Shown here: piece by piece, positions 15,275 through 23,127 of the stretch
How the letters are laid out: each line of letters begins with the position of its first letter
Position numbering within the stretch: the stretch's first letter is position 1
Source of the DNA: Croceivirga thetidis
GTDB lineage: Bacteria > Bacteroidota > Bacteroidia > Flavobacteriales > Flavobacteriaceae
Direction: 5' to 3'
Assembly (NCBI RefSeq): GCF_012272815.1
Contig: NZ_JAAWWL010000001.1
Coordinates: 124,001 to 188,000, forward strand
Length of the DNA stretch: 64,000 bases
The notes under the pieces: generated by a model
Told to the model about the DNA's origin: nothing
The model's input: the letters and a program-made list of their open reading frames with translations, nothing else
Database searches by the model: none
Made by a program: the position numbers and the translations under genes

Positions 15275-15338
15275 TATACGACAACACCTAGAAGAAGTGC
15301 CCTTCGAGACAATGCAGATAGCCAAAATATTACCTGCA
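15275..15338 (+). other. Eroded attC-like site g
   Basis: The left end TACGACAACACCTAG keeps the AAC triplet. The right end GATAGCCAAAATATTACCTGCAG reads like a decayed form of the intact end ATAGCCGAGACCGTTACCTGCGAG of site e. Inner pairing is mostly lost and the site is only about 64 bp. Confidence 0.4.
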
Positions 15339-15348
15339 GTTATAAAAA

Positions 15349-15966
15349 ATGGACATCAAACAGATTTCAAACAAACTAAAAGACCAATTACTAGCGGTAA
15401 AACCTTCTAGGGATTGGACAATGGAATATCGACCTTGCCAAGTAAAACTAAAAAATGGTGAAATACTTGACCGAGTTTACTTGTCAGCATCTGAACCTTA
15501 CATGCGTACTTGGGGTGTAATGCCCGACCAGGACAGTGGAAAAAAATATGTTCTAATCGAAGATGTTGAAGAAATAAAAGAAAGTCCATATAGAATGCCA
15601 GTTCACTTGGCCAATAAATTGTATAAAGCTGGAGAATCAGGAATGGGATATTGTCTTTATAAAATGCAATTTGATAACGGAAAGACCATTGAGGTCTCAT
15701 CAGGGAATGCCGTTGATTTCCCACCCATCCCCAATGGTCTGAAATCCGAAAATATTAAAGACGTATTCCCTCACGAAGGCTCGAGAAAGAATCCAATAAA
15801 TAGTCATGACTATACTTGGTGTTTATTCAAATGGGAAATACCCGAAATTGGAAAAGAAGAAACAACAGCTAACATCGACTATACGTCAATGGCAGCTGAT
15901 GTACAACCTGATAAAATGGTACCTAAATCAAATTTTTGGTCAAAGCTGAAAAGCTTATGGTCCTAA
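15349..15966 (+). CDS. Protein of unknown function (205 aa)
   Basis: A soluble 205-residue protein without signal peptide. A beta-rich central part (MEYRPCQVKLKNGEILDRVY, EVSSGNAVDFPPIPNG) is followed by a low-complexity tail ending in FWSKLKSLWS. I do not recognise the family. It lies between two eroded attC-like ends (15275-15338 and 15971-16002), so it fits the pattern of a resident cassette whose borders have decayed. Confidence 0.6.
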   Translation: MDIKQISNKLKDQLLAVKPSRDWTMEYRPCQVKLKNGEILDRVYLSASEPYMRTWGVMPDQDSGKKYVLIEDVEEIKESPYRMPVHLANKLYKAGESGMGYCLYKMQFDNGKTIEVSSGNAVDFPPIPNGLKSENIKDVFPHEGSRKNPINSHDYTWCLFKWEIPEIGKEETTANIDYTSMAADVQPDKMVPKSNFWSKLKSLWS

Positions 15967-15970
15967 TTTG

Positions 15971-16002
15971 CCTCGACTCATAGCCAAAACCATTATAGGC
16001 AA
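15971..16002 (+). other. Eroded right end of an attC-like site (h)
   Basis: CATAGCCAAAACCATTATAGGC is recognisable as a mutated form of TATAGCCGAGACCGTTATAGGC. No left arm remains between the stop of the preceding gene and this remnant. Confidence 0.35.
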
Positions 16003-16026
16003 TTGAAAATATCCGCTCAAAGAAAA

Positions 16027-16587
16027 ATGAAAGAAATACTTCAGTCGCTATTGGAATTTTCAGATGAGAGTTATGAGCTCTTACTAAAGATTGCTACTGA
16101 AAAAGAAGTTGGAAAGAATCAACTCCTATTCCCTCCTAATAAACCAACGAACAAGATTATATTTCTAAAAAAAGGACTGCTTCGTGGTTATAAAATTATT
16201 GACGGCAAAGACTACACCCATCATTTCTATTTTGAAAACTGGTTTGCAACGGATTTTTCGAGTTATTTAAATGAAACGCCCAGTCAGATTTTCATCGAAA
16301 GCATTGAAAAAAGCAGTTACTACGAATTCAAAAAAAAAGACCTTGTTGCCCTTTACAACAAATCGCACCAGAACGAGCGATTGGCAAGAATAATTGCGGA
16401 AAAAGCTTTTCTTTCAACAGTGGAAAAGCTAGCAGATTTACAACTGCTCAACCTAAACGAGCGATACAACGCCCTAATAAACAGAAACCCAAGTCTCTTT
16501 CAAAGGGTTCCGCAAAAGTACATAGCATCGTATTTAGGTGTTTCTGAGCAGAGTTTAAGCAGAATTAAGAAACAGGCCATTTCTTAA
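16027..16587 (+). CDS. Crp/Fnr-type transcriptional regulator
   Basis: About 186 residues from ATG 16027; a TTG at 16003 would add eight residues. The N-terminal cyclic-nucleotide-binding beta barrel (about 20-110, with NKIIFLKKGLLRGYKI and HHFYFENWFATDFSSYL) is joined to a short C-terminal helix-turn-helix (RVPQKYIASYLGVSEQSLSRIKKQ). This is the compact Bacteroidota Crp subtype, normally without strict cAMP ligands. It precedes an exported hydrolase gene by 69 bp, a possible target. Confidence 0.85.
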   Translation: MKEILQSLLEFSDESYELLLKIATEKEVGKNQLLFPPNKPTNKIIFLKKGLLRGYKIIDGKDYTHHFYFENWFATDFSSYLNETPSQIFIESIEKSSYYEFKKKDLVALYNKSHQNERLARIIAEKAFLSTVEKLADLQLLNLNERYNALINRNPSLFQRVPQKYIASYLGVSEQSLSRIKKQAIS

Positions 16588-16656
16588 CAAATGTGAATGT
16601 CTACTTTGTAAATCGGCATTTACCTTGTGAACTAGTTCAATCCAATTAAGATTCAC

Positions 16657-18141
16657 ATGAAGCCTATTATTTCGGTCTTTCTTCTCAGCCTTTTGTTTTT
16701 GCCTTTTTCAAACCTAAAAACGGAAAAAAAGTTTAAGCCAACTTTTACAACATCCAAAAAGACCACTCATAAAATTCCCGAGGGACAAGAGTATACTTTT
16801 GGCTATTTAGAAGTACTCGAGAATAGAAATAAGCCCAATGGCAATACCATAAAATTACCTGTATACATTTTTAAAAGCCGGAGTAAAAACCCAAAACCAG
16901 ACCCAATACTATATACCGTAGGCGGGCCAGGTTATACTTCGATGCGTTCCTCAAAATATATGAAGTACTACCAATACCTTGATGATCGAGACTTTATTCT
17001 TTTCGAACAAAGGGGTACGCAATACGCGGAGCCGAGCCTCGATTGCCCGGAATGGGCACAGGCGATTTATGCATCAAATCAGCCGAATTTTGATAGTACC
17101 AAAACCGATAGTCTATTTCAAAATGCCGCGAAAGAATGCAGTGAACGATTGCGTAGAAAAGGTATTGACTTGAACAGTTATACCACAAACCATATTGCTG
17201 CAGATATAAACGACTTAATGAACGTACTCGAAATTGAGGAGTATAATTTATTGACCATGTCTTACAGCACTAAAATCGGACAGGTCTTACTACGGGATTA
17301 TCCAGATAAAATTAGAAGCGTTGTGATGGATTCACCACTCCCAATGGAAGTTAATTATGATGAAGAAAGTGTAAGCAACCTTTTGGCGTCTTTAGACAAA
17401 TTATTTGACGATTGCGAAACCGATACGAATTGTAATGCCAGCTTCCCTAACATCAAAAGTCGATTCATCGCCTATTTAGAAGAGAAAACAAACAATCCTC
17501 TTGAGGTACAAGTGGAAAACCCAGAAAATGGAAAACTGGAAACCTTTTATTTGAAAGGTGAAGATTTGATTTCAGTCTTTAGCAATGCCAGTACAGGTGA
17601 TGTCCCCAATATTCCGTTTGAGATCAACAAACTATTGAACAACGACTTAACATCGGTTAAGGAACAACTGTCTTATCTTTTTCAATCCCCTGGAAAAGGC
17701 ATAGGAACTGGAATGCGTTTATCGGTTTGGTGCGCAGAAGAAACACCATTCAATTCCCAGGAAAAAATCATGCTCGAAACAAACAGATATCCTGAAGTTA
17801 AAGGGTTATCCCCTGCGGTTTTTGATAAAGAAGTTTGTGCGATTTGGGGCGTTAAAAACGTCTCTGAAATTGAGAATATGGCGGTTAAAAGCGATGTACC
17901 TGTTCTTTTGATAAGTGGAGAATATGATGAATCAACTCCCGTTAGATGGGCCGAAGCAATGACCAAAAATCTAACAAATTCCTACCATTTGATTTTTAAT
18001 GGCTGGAAACACGGCCCAACAACCAATTGGGGTAACCCCTGTGCTATGCAAGCTGCAAACGATTTCTTTAATAATCCGACTGCAGAACCAAAACCAGCCT
18101 GTTTTGCACAAATTAGAAGACCTGAGTTTAAAACGGAGTAA
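16657..18141 (+). CDS. Exported alpha/beta hydrolase (TAP/proline iminopeptidase-like)
   Basis: A 494-residue protein with a signal peptide (about 1-20) and the fold of tripeptidyl aminopeptidases. The oxyanion loop is VGGPG (88-92), followed by FEQRGT (116-121). The nucleophile elbow is M201-S202-Y-S instead of G-x-S-x-G, an uncommon variant. The acid is in LLISGEYDESTPV and the His in NGWKHGPTTNW. Probably a periplasmic peptidase or esterase. It follows the Crp-type regulator and is followed by an eroded attC-like site. Confidence 0.85.
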   Translation: MKPIISVFLLSLLFLPFSNLKTEKKFKPTFTTSKKTTHKIPEGQEYTFGYLEVLENRNKPNGNTIKLPVYIFKSRSKNPKPDPILYTVGGPGYTSMRSSKYMKYYQYLDDRDFILFEQRGTQYAEPSLDCPEWAQAIYASNQPNFDSTKTDSLFQNAAKECSERLRRKGIDLNSYTTNHIAADINDLMNVLEIEEYNLLTMSYSTKIGQVLLRDYPDKIRSVVMDSPLPMEVNYDEESVSNLLASLDKLFDDCETDTNCNASFPNIKSRFIAYLEEKTNNPLEVQVENPENGKLETFYLKGEDLISVFSNASTGDVPNIPFEINKLLNNDLTSVKEQLSYLFQSPGKGIGTGMRLSVWCAEETPFNSQEKIMLETNRYPEVKGLSPAVFDKEVCAIWGVKNVSEIENMAVKSDVPVLLISGEYDESTPVRWAEAMTKNLTNSYHLIFNGWKHGPTTNWGNPCAMQAANDFFNNPTAEPKPACFAQIRRPEFKTE

Positions 18142-18145
18142 ATAC

Positions 18146-18255
18146 CTGCTTACAATAAGGCTATAATTCAATGTCTAACGCTTGACCAATTTTTCCTAAC
18201 TTCCATTAACTAATAAATAGTTGATGCTGGCCAAAGAGTTATGACCCAAAGCATT
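18146..18255 (+). other. Eroded attC-like site i
   Basis: The left end TGCTTACAATAAGGCTATAATTC closely resembles the left end of site e. The inner TCCTAACTTCC element also matches e. The right end (GGCCAAAGAGTTATGACCC) is only weakly recognisable, so pairing of the outer arms is largely lost. Confidence 0.4.
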
Positions 18256-18284
18256 TTTCAATAATTGATAAACCCCAAATACGA

Positions 18285-19169
18285 ATGAAGCTTAAATCAA
18301 TTTTAATCATATCCTTAATCATCACATTTCAGGATTTTGCCTTTTCACAGCAATCGTATCCTTCACTTAGTCCAAAGGGAATAATTGAACAGGGTGTTGG
18401 AAACACAAATCTGAAAATTGAATATGAGAGACCTTCGGCCAGAAATCGTAAAGTATTTGGCGAACTGGTTCCATGGAATGAGGTTTGGAGAACCGGAGCG
18501 GGGTATTGCACAAAAATTAGCTTTGATAAAAATGTAGCAATTGGTAAACAAGCAATCGAAGCTGGTACCTATTCCCTACTTACAATACCCAACAAAGAAG
18601 AATGGATTGTAATCCTCAACACAGATACATCTTTGTATGGAGCGTACGATTATAATCCAGATAAGGATGTTGCACGATTTGTGGTGTACCCACAACATAG
18701 CAATCGTTATTACGAGACCCTGACAATTGATGTTGACCTAATTCCCAATAATGCGATGATATATGTTTCATGGGAAAACACTTCAATTGCATTTGCATTC
18801 GAAACATCTACCGATGCGGAAATTGAAGACTATATCAATGGGCAATTATTGACCGGAAACATAAAAGATTACGATGAAATGTCCAATGCAATAGACTACC
18901 TATATTTTCAAAGTAAAGATTTTAAGAAACTGGAATGGTTAGCTAAAGAATCAATAAAACTAAACAAAAGCGAGTTTGCCTATCGACTGTTGATGGAAAC
19001 CTATGAAAGGCAACATTACTATACGAAGGCTATAGAAGCTGCAAAGAAAGCCATTGAAACAAGAAAGGAAAAAGCGGAAGACAACGATAAATATCTTGCC
19101 AGGGACATCAAGCTATGGGAAAAGCATTTGGAAAGAATACGAACTAAGGCAAACAAGAAAAGCAGCTAA
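18285..19169 (+). CDS. DUF2911 domain secreted protein with helical C-terminus
   Basis: A 294-residue protein with a signal peptide (about 1-21, ending AFSQ) and a DUF2911 beta domain (about 25-170). That domain has YPSLSPKGIIEQGVG, the YERPSARNRKVFGELVPW core, and WRTGAG. A C-terminal helical segment (about 195-290) resembles two TPR units (YYTKAIEAAKKAIETR). The family is frequent in Bacteroidota and unassigned in function. It lies between eroded attC-like sites i and j. Confidence 0.85.
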   Translation: MKLKSILIISLIITFQDFAFSQQSYPSLSPKGIIEQGVGNTNLKIEYERPSARNRKVFGELVPWNEVWRTGAGYCTKISFDKNVAIGKQAIEAGTYSLLTIPNKEEWIVILNTDTSLYGAYDYNPDKDVARFVVYPQHSNRYYETLTIDVDLIPNNAMIYVSWENTSIAFAFETSTDAEIEDYINGQLLTGNIKDYDEMSNAIDYLYFQSKDFKKLEWLAKESIKLNKSEFAYRLLMETYERQHYYTKAIEAAKKAIETRKEKAEDNDKYLARDIKLWEKHLERIRTKANKKSS

Positions 19170-19173
19170 GAAG

Positions 19174-19266
19174 GTTTACAATTAACTGGGATTGGAATTT
19201 CAATACTTCGACTAAGCTCAGCCATTTGAAAAGTCCGCAATGAATCATAGCAAAGACTTTTGTTAA
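19174..19266 (+). other. Eroded attC-like site j
   Basis: The right end AAAAGTCCGCAATGAATCATAGCAAAGACTTTTGTT reads as a mutated and shortened form of the same region of site d (AAAAGTCCG, then CCGCAACGAAATCTTAGCCGAGACCG). The left end TTTACAATTAACTGG is degraded. The 20-nt segment AATCATAGCAAAGACTTTTG recurs exactly at site l. Confidence 0.4.
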
Positions 19267-19295
19267 AAATCCAAAAAATTAGAACCAAACCCAAA

Positions 19296-19784
19296 ATGGG
19301 AAAGAACTCAATCATATCAAAGACATCAAGAACGGTAACTGAAAGTTCTGAACAGATTCTGACACAACTCAAGAATGGACTCTCTAAAATTGGAGATATT
19401 GGGTCTAATACGAAAAATAAATTCATTGATTATGTCAAAGAAGTATTTGAGGTCTTGCCATTGATTGAAAATGCAGGTTTTAAAACCAATAGATTAATCG
19501 TTGGAATATCAGTACCGCCATCAATAGAAATTCACTTTAGCAGATTTAAAGAATTAAGTCAAGATGAAACCGATAAATTACTTGAACTATATTCTGACAA
19601 AAAAATGTTCAAATTGATTTTTAAGGCATTGAAAATGTCAAATGAGTTTCAGGGAAAATTATCTTCAGAAACATTGGTCTTTAGTGAAACCTGTATTGAA
19701 ATTTCAATTCCACCGAAAGTCAGTATAAAATATCTAAATAAAGACATATCCAATCTGACTAAAATTGAAACTGAGTTTGAATAA
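19296..19784 (+). CDS. Protein of unknown function (about 162 aa)
   Basis: Soluble protein started at ATG 19296; a TTG at 19260 lies at the very edge of the eroded attC-like site and is less likely. The first 45 residues are basic and Ser/Thr-rich (KTSRTVTESSEQILTQLKNG), followed by an alpha/beta domain with two similar strands, SVPPSIEIHFSRF and SIPPKVSIKYLNK. No family recognised. It is bounded by eroded site j and the left half of site k. Confidence 0.55.
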   Translation: MGKNSIISKTSRTVTESSEQILTQLKNGLSKIGDIGSNTKNKFIDYVKEVFEVLPLIENAGFKTNRLIVGISVPPSIEIHFSRFKELSQDETDKLLELYSDKKMFKLIFKALKMSNEFQGKLSSETLVFSETCIEISIPPKVSIKYLNKDISNLTKIETEFE

Positions 19785-19789
19785 AAACC

Positions 19790-19815
19790 TTGCACAACAA
19801 TGGCTTTAACATGCC
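19790..19815 (+). other. Left half of an attC-like site (k)
   Basis: TTGCACAACAATGGCTTTAACATGCC matches the left end of site e (GCACAACAATGGCTATAATTC). No matching right end was found before the next gene, so the site is probably truncated. Confidence 0.4.
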
Positions 19816-19930
19816 TAAAGCTTAGGAAAACGAAACTTGTAAGCTCTTTTTATCCAAATCCATCAATGGGAAAAATAACTATCAATCTTGAAAAACAAGA
19901 TAATTATGAAATCCAAAATCTTTGACTGTA

Positions 19931-20260
19931 ATGCCCAATCAGAACGATATTCATATAAAAACAAGTAGCCCTATGTTCATTGTAAACCTAACCTATAAAA
20001 CCCAACTTGAAAAAATTGACCAATTCCTGAATGCACATATTGAATTCTTAAATGAACAATATGAATCTGGAAATTTTCTTGCGTCGGGGCGGAAAATCCC
20101 GAGAACGGGTGGGATAATTCTATCGAACGTTGCCTCTAAGTCTGAATTGGAAAAAATTATTAAAAAAGACCCTTTCAAGAAAAACGAATTAGCTCATTAT
20201 GAGGTAATTGAATTCGTGCCCAGTAAAACTTGTGACGAATTAAAATTTTTGATGGCTTAA
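19931..20260 (+). CDS. YciI family protein
   Basis: About 109 residues from ATG 19931; an internal ATG at 19973 (MFIVNLTYKTQLEKI) would give the usual YciI length of about 95 and may be the true start. The core MFIVNLTYK, HIEFLNEQYESGNFLASGRKIP, GGIILSN and DPFKKNELAHYEVIEF is the YciI ferredoxin-like fold, with the conserved His/Asp pair. The family includes small enzymes of unclear substrate. It is one of several single-gene units in the distal array. Confidence 0.85.
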   Translation: MPNQNDIHIKTSSPMFIVNLTYKTQLEKIDQFLNAHIEFLNEQYESGNFLASGRKIPRTGGIILSNVASKSELEKIIKKDPFKKNELAHYEVIEFVPSKTCDELKFLMA

Positions 20261-20367
20261 AACCAAAAGGGCTTTAAACAGTATATTTTTACAGAATAGC
20301 AACCCACATTACTAGGTAGTTGACGGTTAAACCCTACTGCTACCGACAATTCTGATTAAATCTTTCA

Positions 20368-20817
20368 ATGCAAACATTTTCACTACAAAAAGACGAGTTC
20401 CTCATTTCTACAGATAAGTCAAAACTGGACATTAATGCTATTCATGACTTTTTATCCACTAAGGCCTATTGGTGTTTGAATATTCCAAAAGAAAAAGTTG
20501 CAATGTCAATTGAAAATTCACTCTGCTTTGGTCTTTTCGAGACCCACAAACAGATTGGTTTTGCTCGAATTATCACAGATTTTTCGACCATAGCCTATTT
20601 GGGTGATGTTTATATTTTAGAGGCATATCGAGGCAAAGGCCTTTCAAAATGGTTACTAGAAACGATTATGAATTTTTCTGAACTACAAGGCCTACGACGT
20701 TGGATTCTACTCACCGGAGATGCGCATGAACTCTATCGAAAATACGGTTGGACAGACTTAGCCGATTCAAGTAAATGGATGGAATTCCATAATAAAAACG
20801 TGTATGCTTTAGATTAA
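20368..20817 (+). CDS. GNAT family N-acetyltransferase
   Basis: A 149-residue acetyltransferase. The acetyl-CoA loop is in YILEAYRGKGLSKWLLETIM (about 88-107), preceded by the strand IAYLGDV and followed by LLTGDAHELYRKYGW, a common ending in this group. The substrate is unknown. It is the first of three GNAT genes in the distal, eroded part of the array (with 21843-22385 and 22485-22982). Confidence 0.9.
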   Translation: MQTFSLQKDEFLISTDKSKLDINAIHDFLSTKAYWCLNIPKEKVAMSIENSLCFGLFETHKQIGFARIITDFSTIAYLGDVYILEAYRGKGLSKWLLETIMNFSELQGLRRWILLTGDAHELYRKYGWTDLADSSKWMEFHNKNVYALD

Positions 20818-20920
20818 TGTGTTATAGGGTATTCTATTGGTTACTTAAAAAGAGTAAACCTTAAGAATCACAACTGCCAGCAAAGGTCATTAATCATTGC
20901 TGGAATCTCATTAACTTTAT

Positions 20921-21003
20921 TATTACAACCATGGCCATTGACTGGTTTCGTAAAGGAAAATATACTCAAACCAACAACGAAATCATAGCAAAGACTTTTG
21001 GCT
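20921..21003 (+). other. Eroded attC-like site l
   Basis: The left end ATTACAACCATGGCCATTG and right end AACGAAATCATAGCAAAGACTTTTG resemble the ends of sites d and j. The right part shares a 20-nt segment exactly with site j. The AAC triplet is kept, but GTT has changed to TTTGGC. Confidence 0.4.
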
Positions 21004-21018
21004 AACATTAGGGTAAGA

Positions 21019-21459
21019 ATGAACATCCTCTCAAAATACCATAAGCATTTTCTGATAGCGGCCCTTGTTCTATCATCAATAGCTATTTCAATAAGGGGAA
21101 GTAATGGAGAGGTTAAATTGGTCTTACACAACTACCCGGTCATTATAACTTTATTGATAACCATTAGCCTGTTCTTGGTGGCCATTTATTTTTATCTCAG
21201 CAATAAGAAAATCACCAATCTCGTAAATCAAATTAAAGAACAGAGCGAATTAAAAAGTGATGGGGTTGATTCCAATCTTGCTGAATTGACCGAAAGACAA
21301 CGAGAGGTGTACAACCTAATTCTATCGGGTAAGACCAACAAAGAAATCATGACCGAACTCTTCATAGAACAAAGCACCCTAAAGACGCACATCAACCAGA
21401 TTTATAAAAAACTAAATATCAAGAACAGAAGGGAGCTTAAGTCGAGGGCAAATGACTAA
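21019..21459 (+). CDS. Membrane-anchored LuxR-type transcriptional regulator
   Basis: About 146 residues from ATG 21019. Two membrane segments (about 10-28 and 40-64) are followed by a short linker and a complete LuxR helix-turn-helix (LTERQREVYNLILSGKTNKEI, then STLKTHINQIYKKLNIKNR). There is no receiver domain. Such small membrane LuxR proteins occur widely in Bacteroidota and their signal is unknown. A 61-residue membrane protein follows after a hairpin. Confidence 0.85.
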   Translation: MNILSKYHKHFLIAALVLSSIAISIRGSNGEVKLVLHNYPVIITLLITISLFLVAIYFYLSNKKITNLVNQIKEQSELKSDGVDSNLAELTERQREVYNLILSGKTNKEIMTELFIEQSTLKTHINQIYKKLNIKNRRELKSRAND

Positions 21460-21501
21460 AAATCATTAACAGGTACCAAAATCAACCCTTTATCAACCCA
21501 T

Positions 21502-21529
21502 CTTTAGTTGTTGAAATTGACAACTAAAG
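21502..21529 (+). terminator. Hairpin after the LuxR-type gene
   Basis: The arms CTTTAGTTGT and ACAACTAAAG are perfect, with an 8-nt loop. No U-run follows, so it could be a weak terminator or a regulatory palindrome for the next gene. Confidence 0.4.
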
Positions 21530-21560
21530 GGATATTGCGCTCAAATTTTCACCTAAACAA

Positions 21561-21746
21561 ATGAATATGAAAAGTAACGTGTTGTATCTCGCAATGTTCC
21601 TGTTGATACTGTGTATTCCATATAAGGGCAATGAAGAAGGTGTTTACTGGCTATGGACAAACAACATCTGGGTACCAACCTCTTTCATCATGGTTGCTGT
21701 ATTATGTATAGGGCTGTACTTGTACAAGAAAGAGACAAGCCATTAG
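21561..21746 (+). CDS. Small two-helix membrane protein (61 aa)
   Basis: Two hydrophobic segments (about 5-20 and 37-55) flank the polar loop KGNEEGVYWLWTNNIWVP. The protein ends in a charged tail. No family recognised. The ATG at 21561 is followed two codons later by another. Its place directly downstream of a membrane LuxR-type regulator suggests a shared unit, but a hairpin separates the two. Confidence 0.5.
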   Translation: MNMKSNVLYLAMFLLILCIPYKGNEEGVYWLWTNNIWVPTSFIMVAVLCIGLYLYKKETSH

Positions 21747-21842
21747 ATAACCTTAAGCTATTAAGTATTAGAATTCATCGCTACTTTCTTGCTAACTTTA
21801 AATCGAGTGATACTTCGCGATTTGAAGTATAAAACATTGCAA

Positions 21843-22385
21843 ATGAAATTAGCTTCGGAAAGACTACTATTCAACGAGATTACCTTGAACGATGCAAATG
21901 ACATTCACAAACTGCATTCTTATCCTGAAGTTGATAAATACAATACGCTCGGCATGCCTAAGGATATTAATGAGACCATAGAACTTATTCAGCCGTTTAT
22001 AGAAGTCCAAAATACAGCAAAAAGGAAGAGCTATTTTTGGAAGGTAGTATCAAATGAAACAAAGGAATTCATTGGTATTGCCGGCATGAATTTATCATTG
22101 AACAAATTCAAGCTAGGAGAAATTTACTATAAAATTTTACCGGATTTTTGGGGAAAGGGATACGCCACCGAAATATCAAAAACATTGATTAAATCAGGCT
22201 TCGAAAAATTTCATTTACACAAAGTGGAAGCTGGGGTAGCCACCGAAAATATAGCGTCCATAAAAGTTCTTGAAAAATCGGGTATGACCCGTGAAGGACT
22301 ACGACGAAAAATACTCCCTATACGAGGAGAATGGAAAGATAATTACCACTACGCAATTGTCGAAGACGACCCGAGGGACTATTAA
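21843..22385 (+). CDS. GNAT family N-acetyltransferase (RimJ/RimL-like)
   Basis: About 180 residues. I choose ATG 21843 (MKLASERLLFNEIT), which gives the standard RimJ/RimL N-terminus; the frame also extends to a TTG at 21789. The acetyl-CoA site is in YYKILPDFWGKGYATEISKTLI, and the family ending HKVEAGVATENIASIKVLEKSGM is clear. The acceptor could be a ribosomal protein or a small molecule; it is not decided here. Confidence 0.9.
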   Translation: MKLASERLLFNEITLNDANDIHKLHSYPEVDKYNTLGMPKDINETIELIQPFIEVQNTAKRKSYFWKVVSNETKEFIGIAGMNLSLNKFKLGEIYYKILPDFWGKGYATEISKTLIKSGFEKFHLHKVEAGVATENIASIKVLEKSGMTREGLRRKILPIRGEWKDNYHYAIVEDDPRDY

Positions 22386-22484
22386 TTAATGAACCAAAAG
22401 TATAATTTAACTCGAAAAACCATATCTTAAAATTCCTGTCAATAGTTTAATGAGACTATTATAACCAATTTTACAATTCATATT

Positions 22485-22982
22485 TTGGAAATAAAAATCC
22501 GAAAAGCAGAAAGATGTGATTTGAACGCTATTTTAGATATCGTGAATTACGAAATCTTAAATTCTACTGTGCTTTATGATTATGAAGAAAGAACTTATCA
22601 GCAACAATTGGAATGGTTCAAAAAAAAACAAGCTGATAAAATGCCGATAATTATAGCTGAAATTGAGAATCAAGTTGCCGGATTCGGTACTTATGGAATT
22701 TTCAGGCCTTGGGCGGCGTATCGGTTCAGTATTGAACATTCTATCTATGTCCATAAGAAATTGAGAGGAAAAGGCGTAGGAAAAGAGCTTTTGTCAAAAC
22801 TCATTGAATTAGCAAAAGATAGCGGTTTTCATACTATGATTGCAGGAGTCGATGGTTCCAATGAAAAAAGCTATGAATTTCATAAAAACTTTGGATTTGA
22901 GGAAATAGGAACTTTTAAGGAGATAGGATTCAAATTTAATAAATGGCTTGACTTGAGGTTTTTGCAACTCCTTCTAAAATAA
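22485..22982 (+). CDS. GNAT family N-acetyltransferase (phosphinothricin acetyltransferase-like)
   Basis: A 165-residue protein from a TTG start (22485). Features typical of the Pat/MddA branch are IRKAERCDLNAILDIVNYEI, ERTYQQQLEWF, the acetyl-CoA loop VHKKLRGKGVGKELLSKLI and HTMIAGVDGSNEKSYEFHKN. Members acetylate phosphinothricin or methionine sulfoximine/sulfone; the natural substrate here is unknown. No ATG gives a full N-terminus, supporting TTG. Confidence 0.85.
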   Translation: MEIKIRKAERCDLNAILDIVNYEILNSTVLYDYEERTYQQQLEWFKKKQADKMPIIIAEIENQVAGFGTYGIFRPWAAYRFSIEHSIYVHKKLRGKGVGKELLSKLIELAKDSGFHTMIAGVDGSNEKSYEFHKNFGFEEIGTFKEIGFKFNKWLDLRFLQLLLK

Positions 22983-23127
22983 ATCTGGCTAAAATTAATT
23001 GCCTGTTCTACCCCATTTCAGAAAGTCTTGGTAGCTTTTTAGTTAATTTGGAAGGTACTTTTTAAAGTAGCTACAATATCCATAACTGCTACTTTAATTT
23101 AATGTCCGAAAAAAATCACATTGCTAT

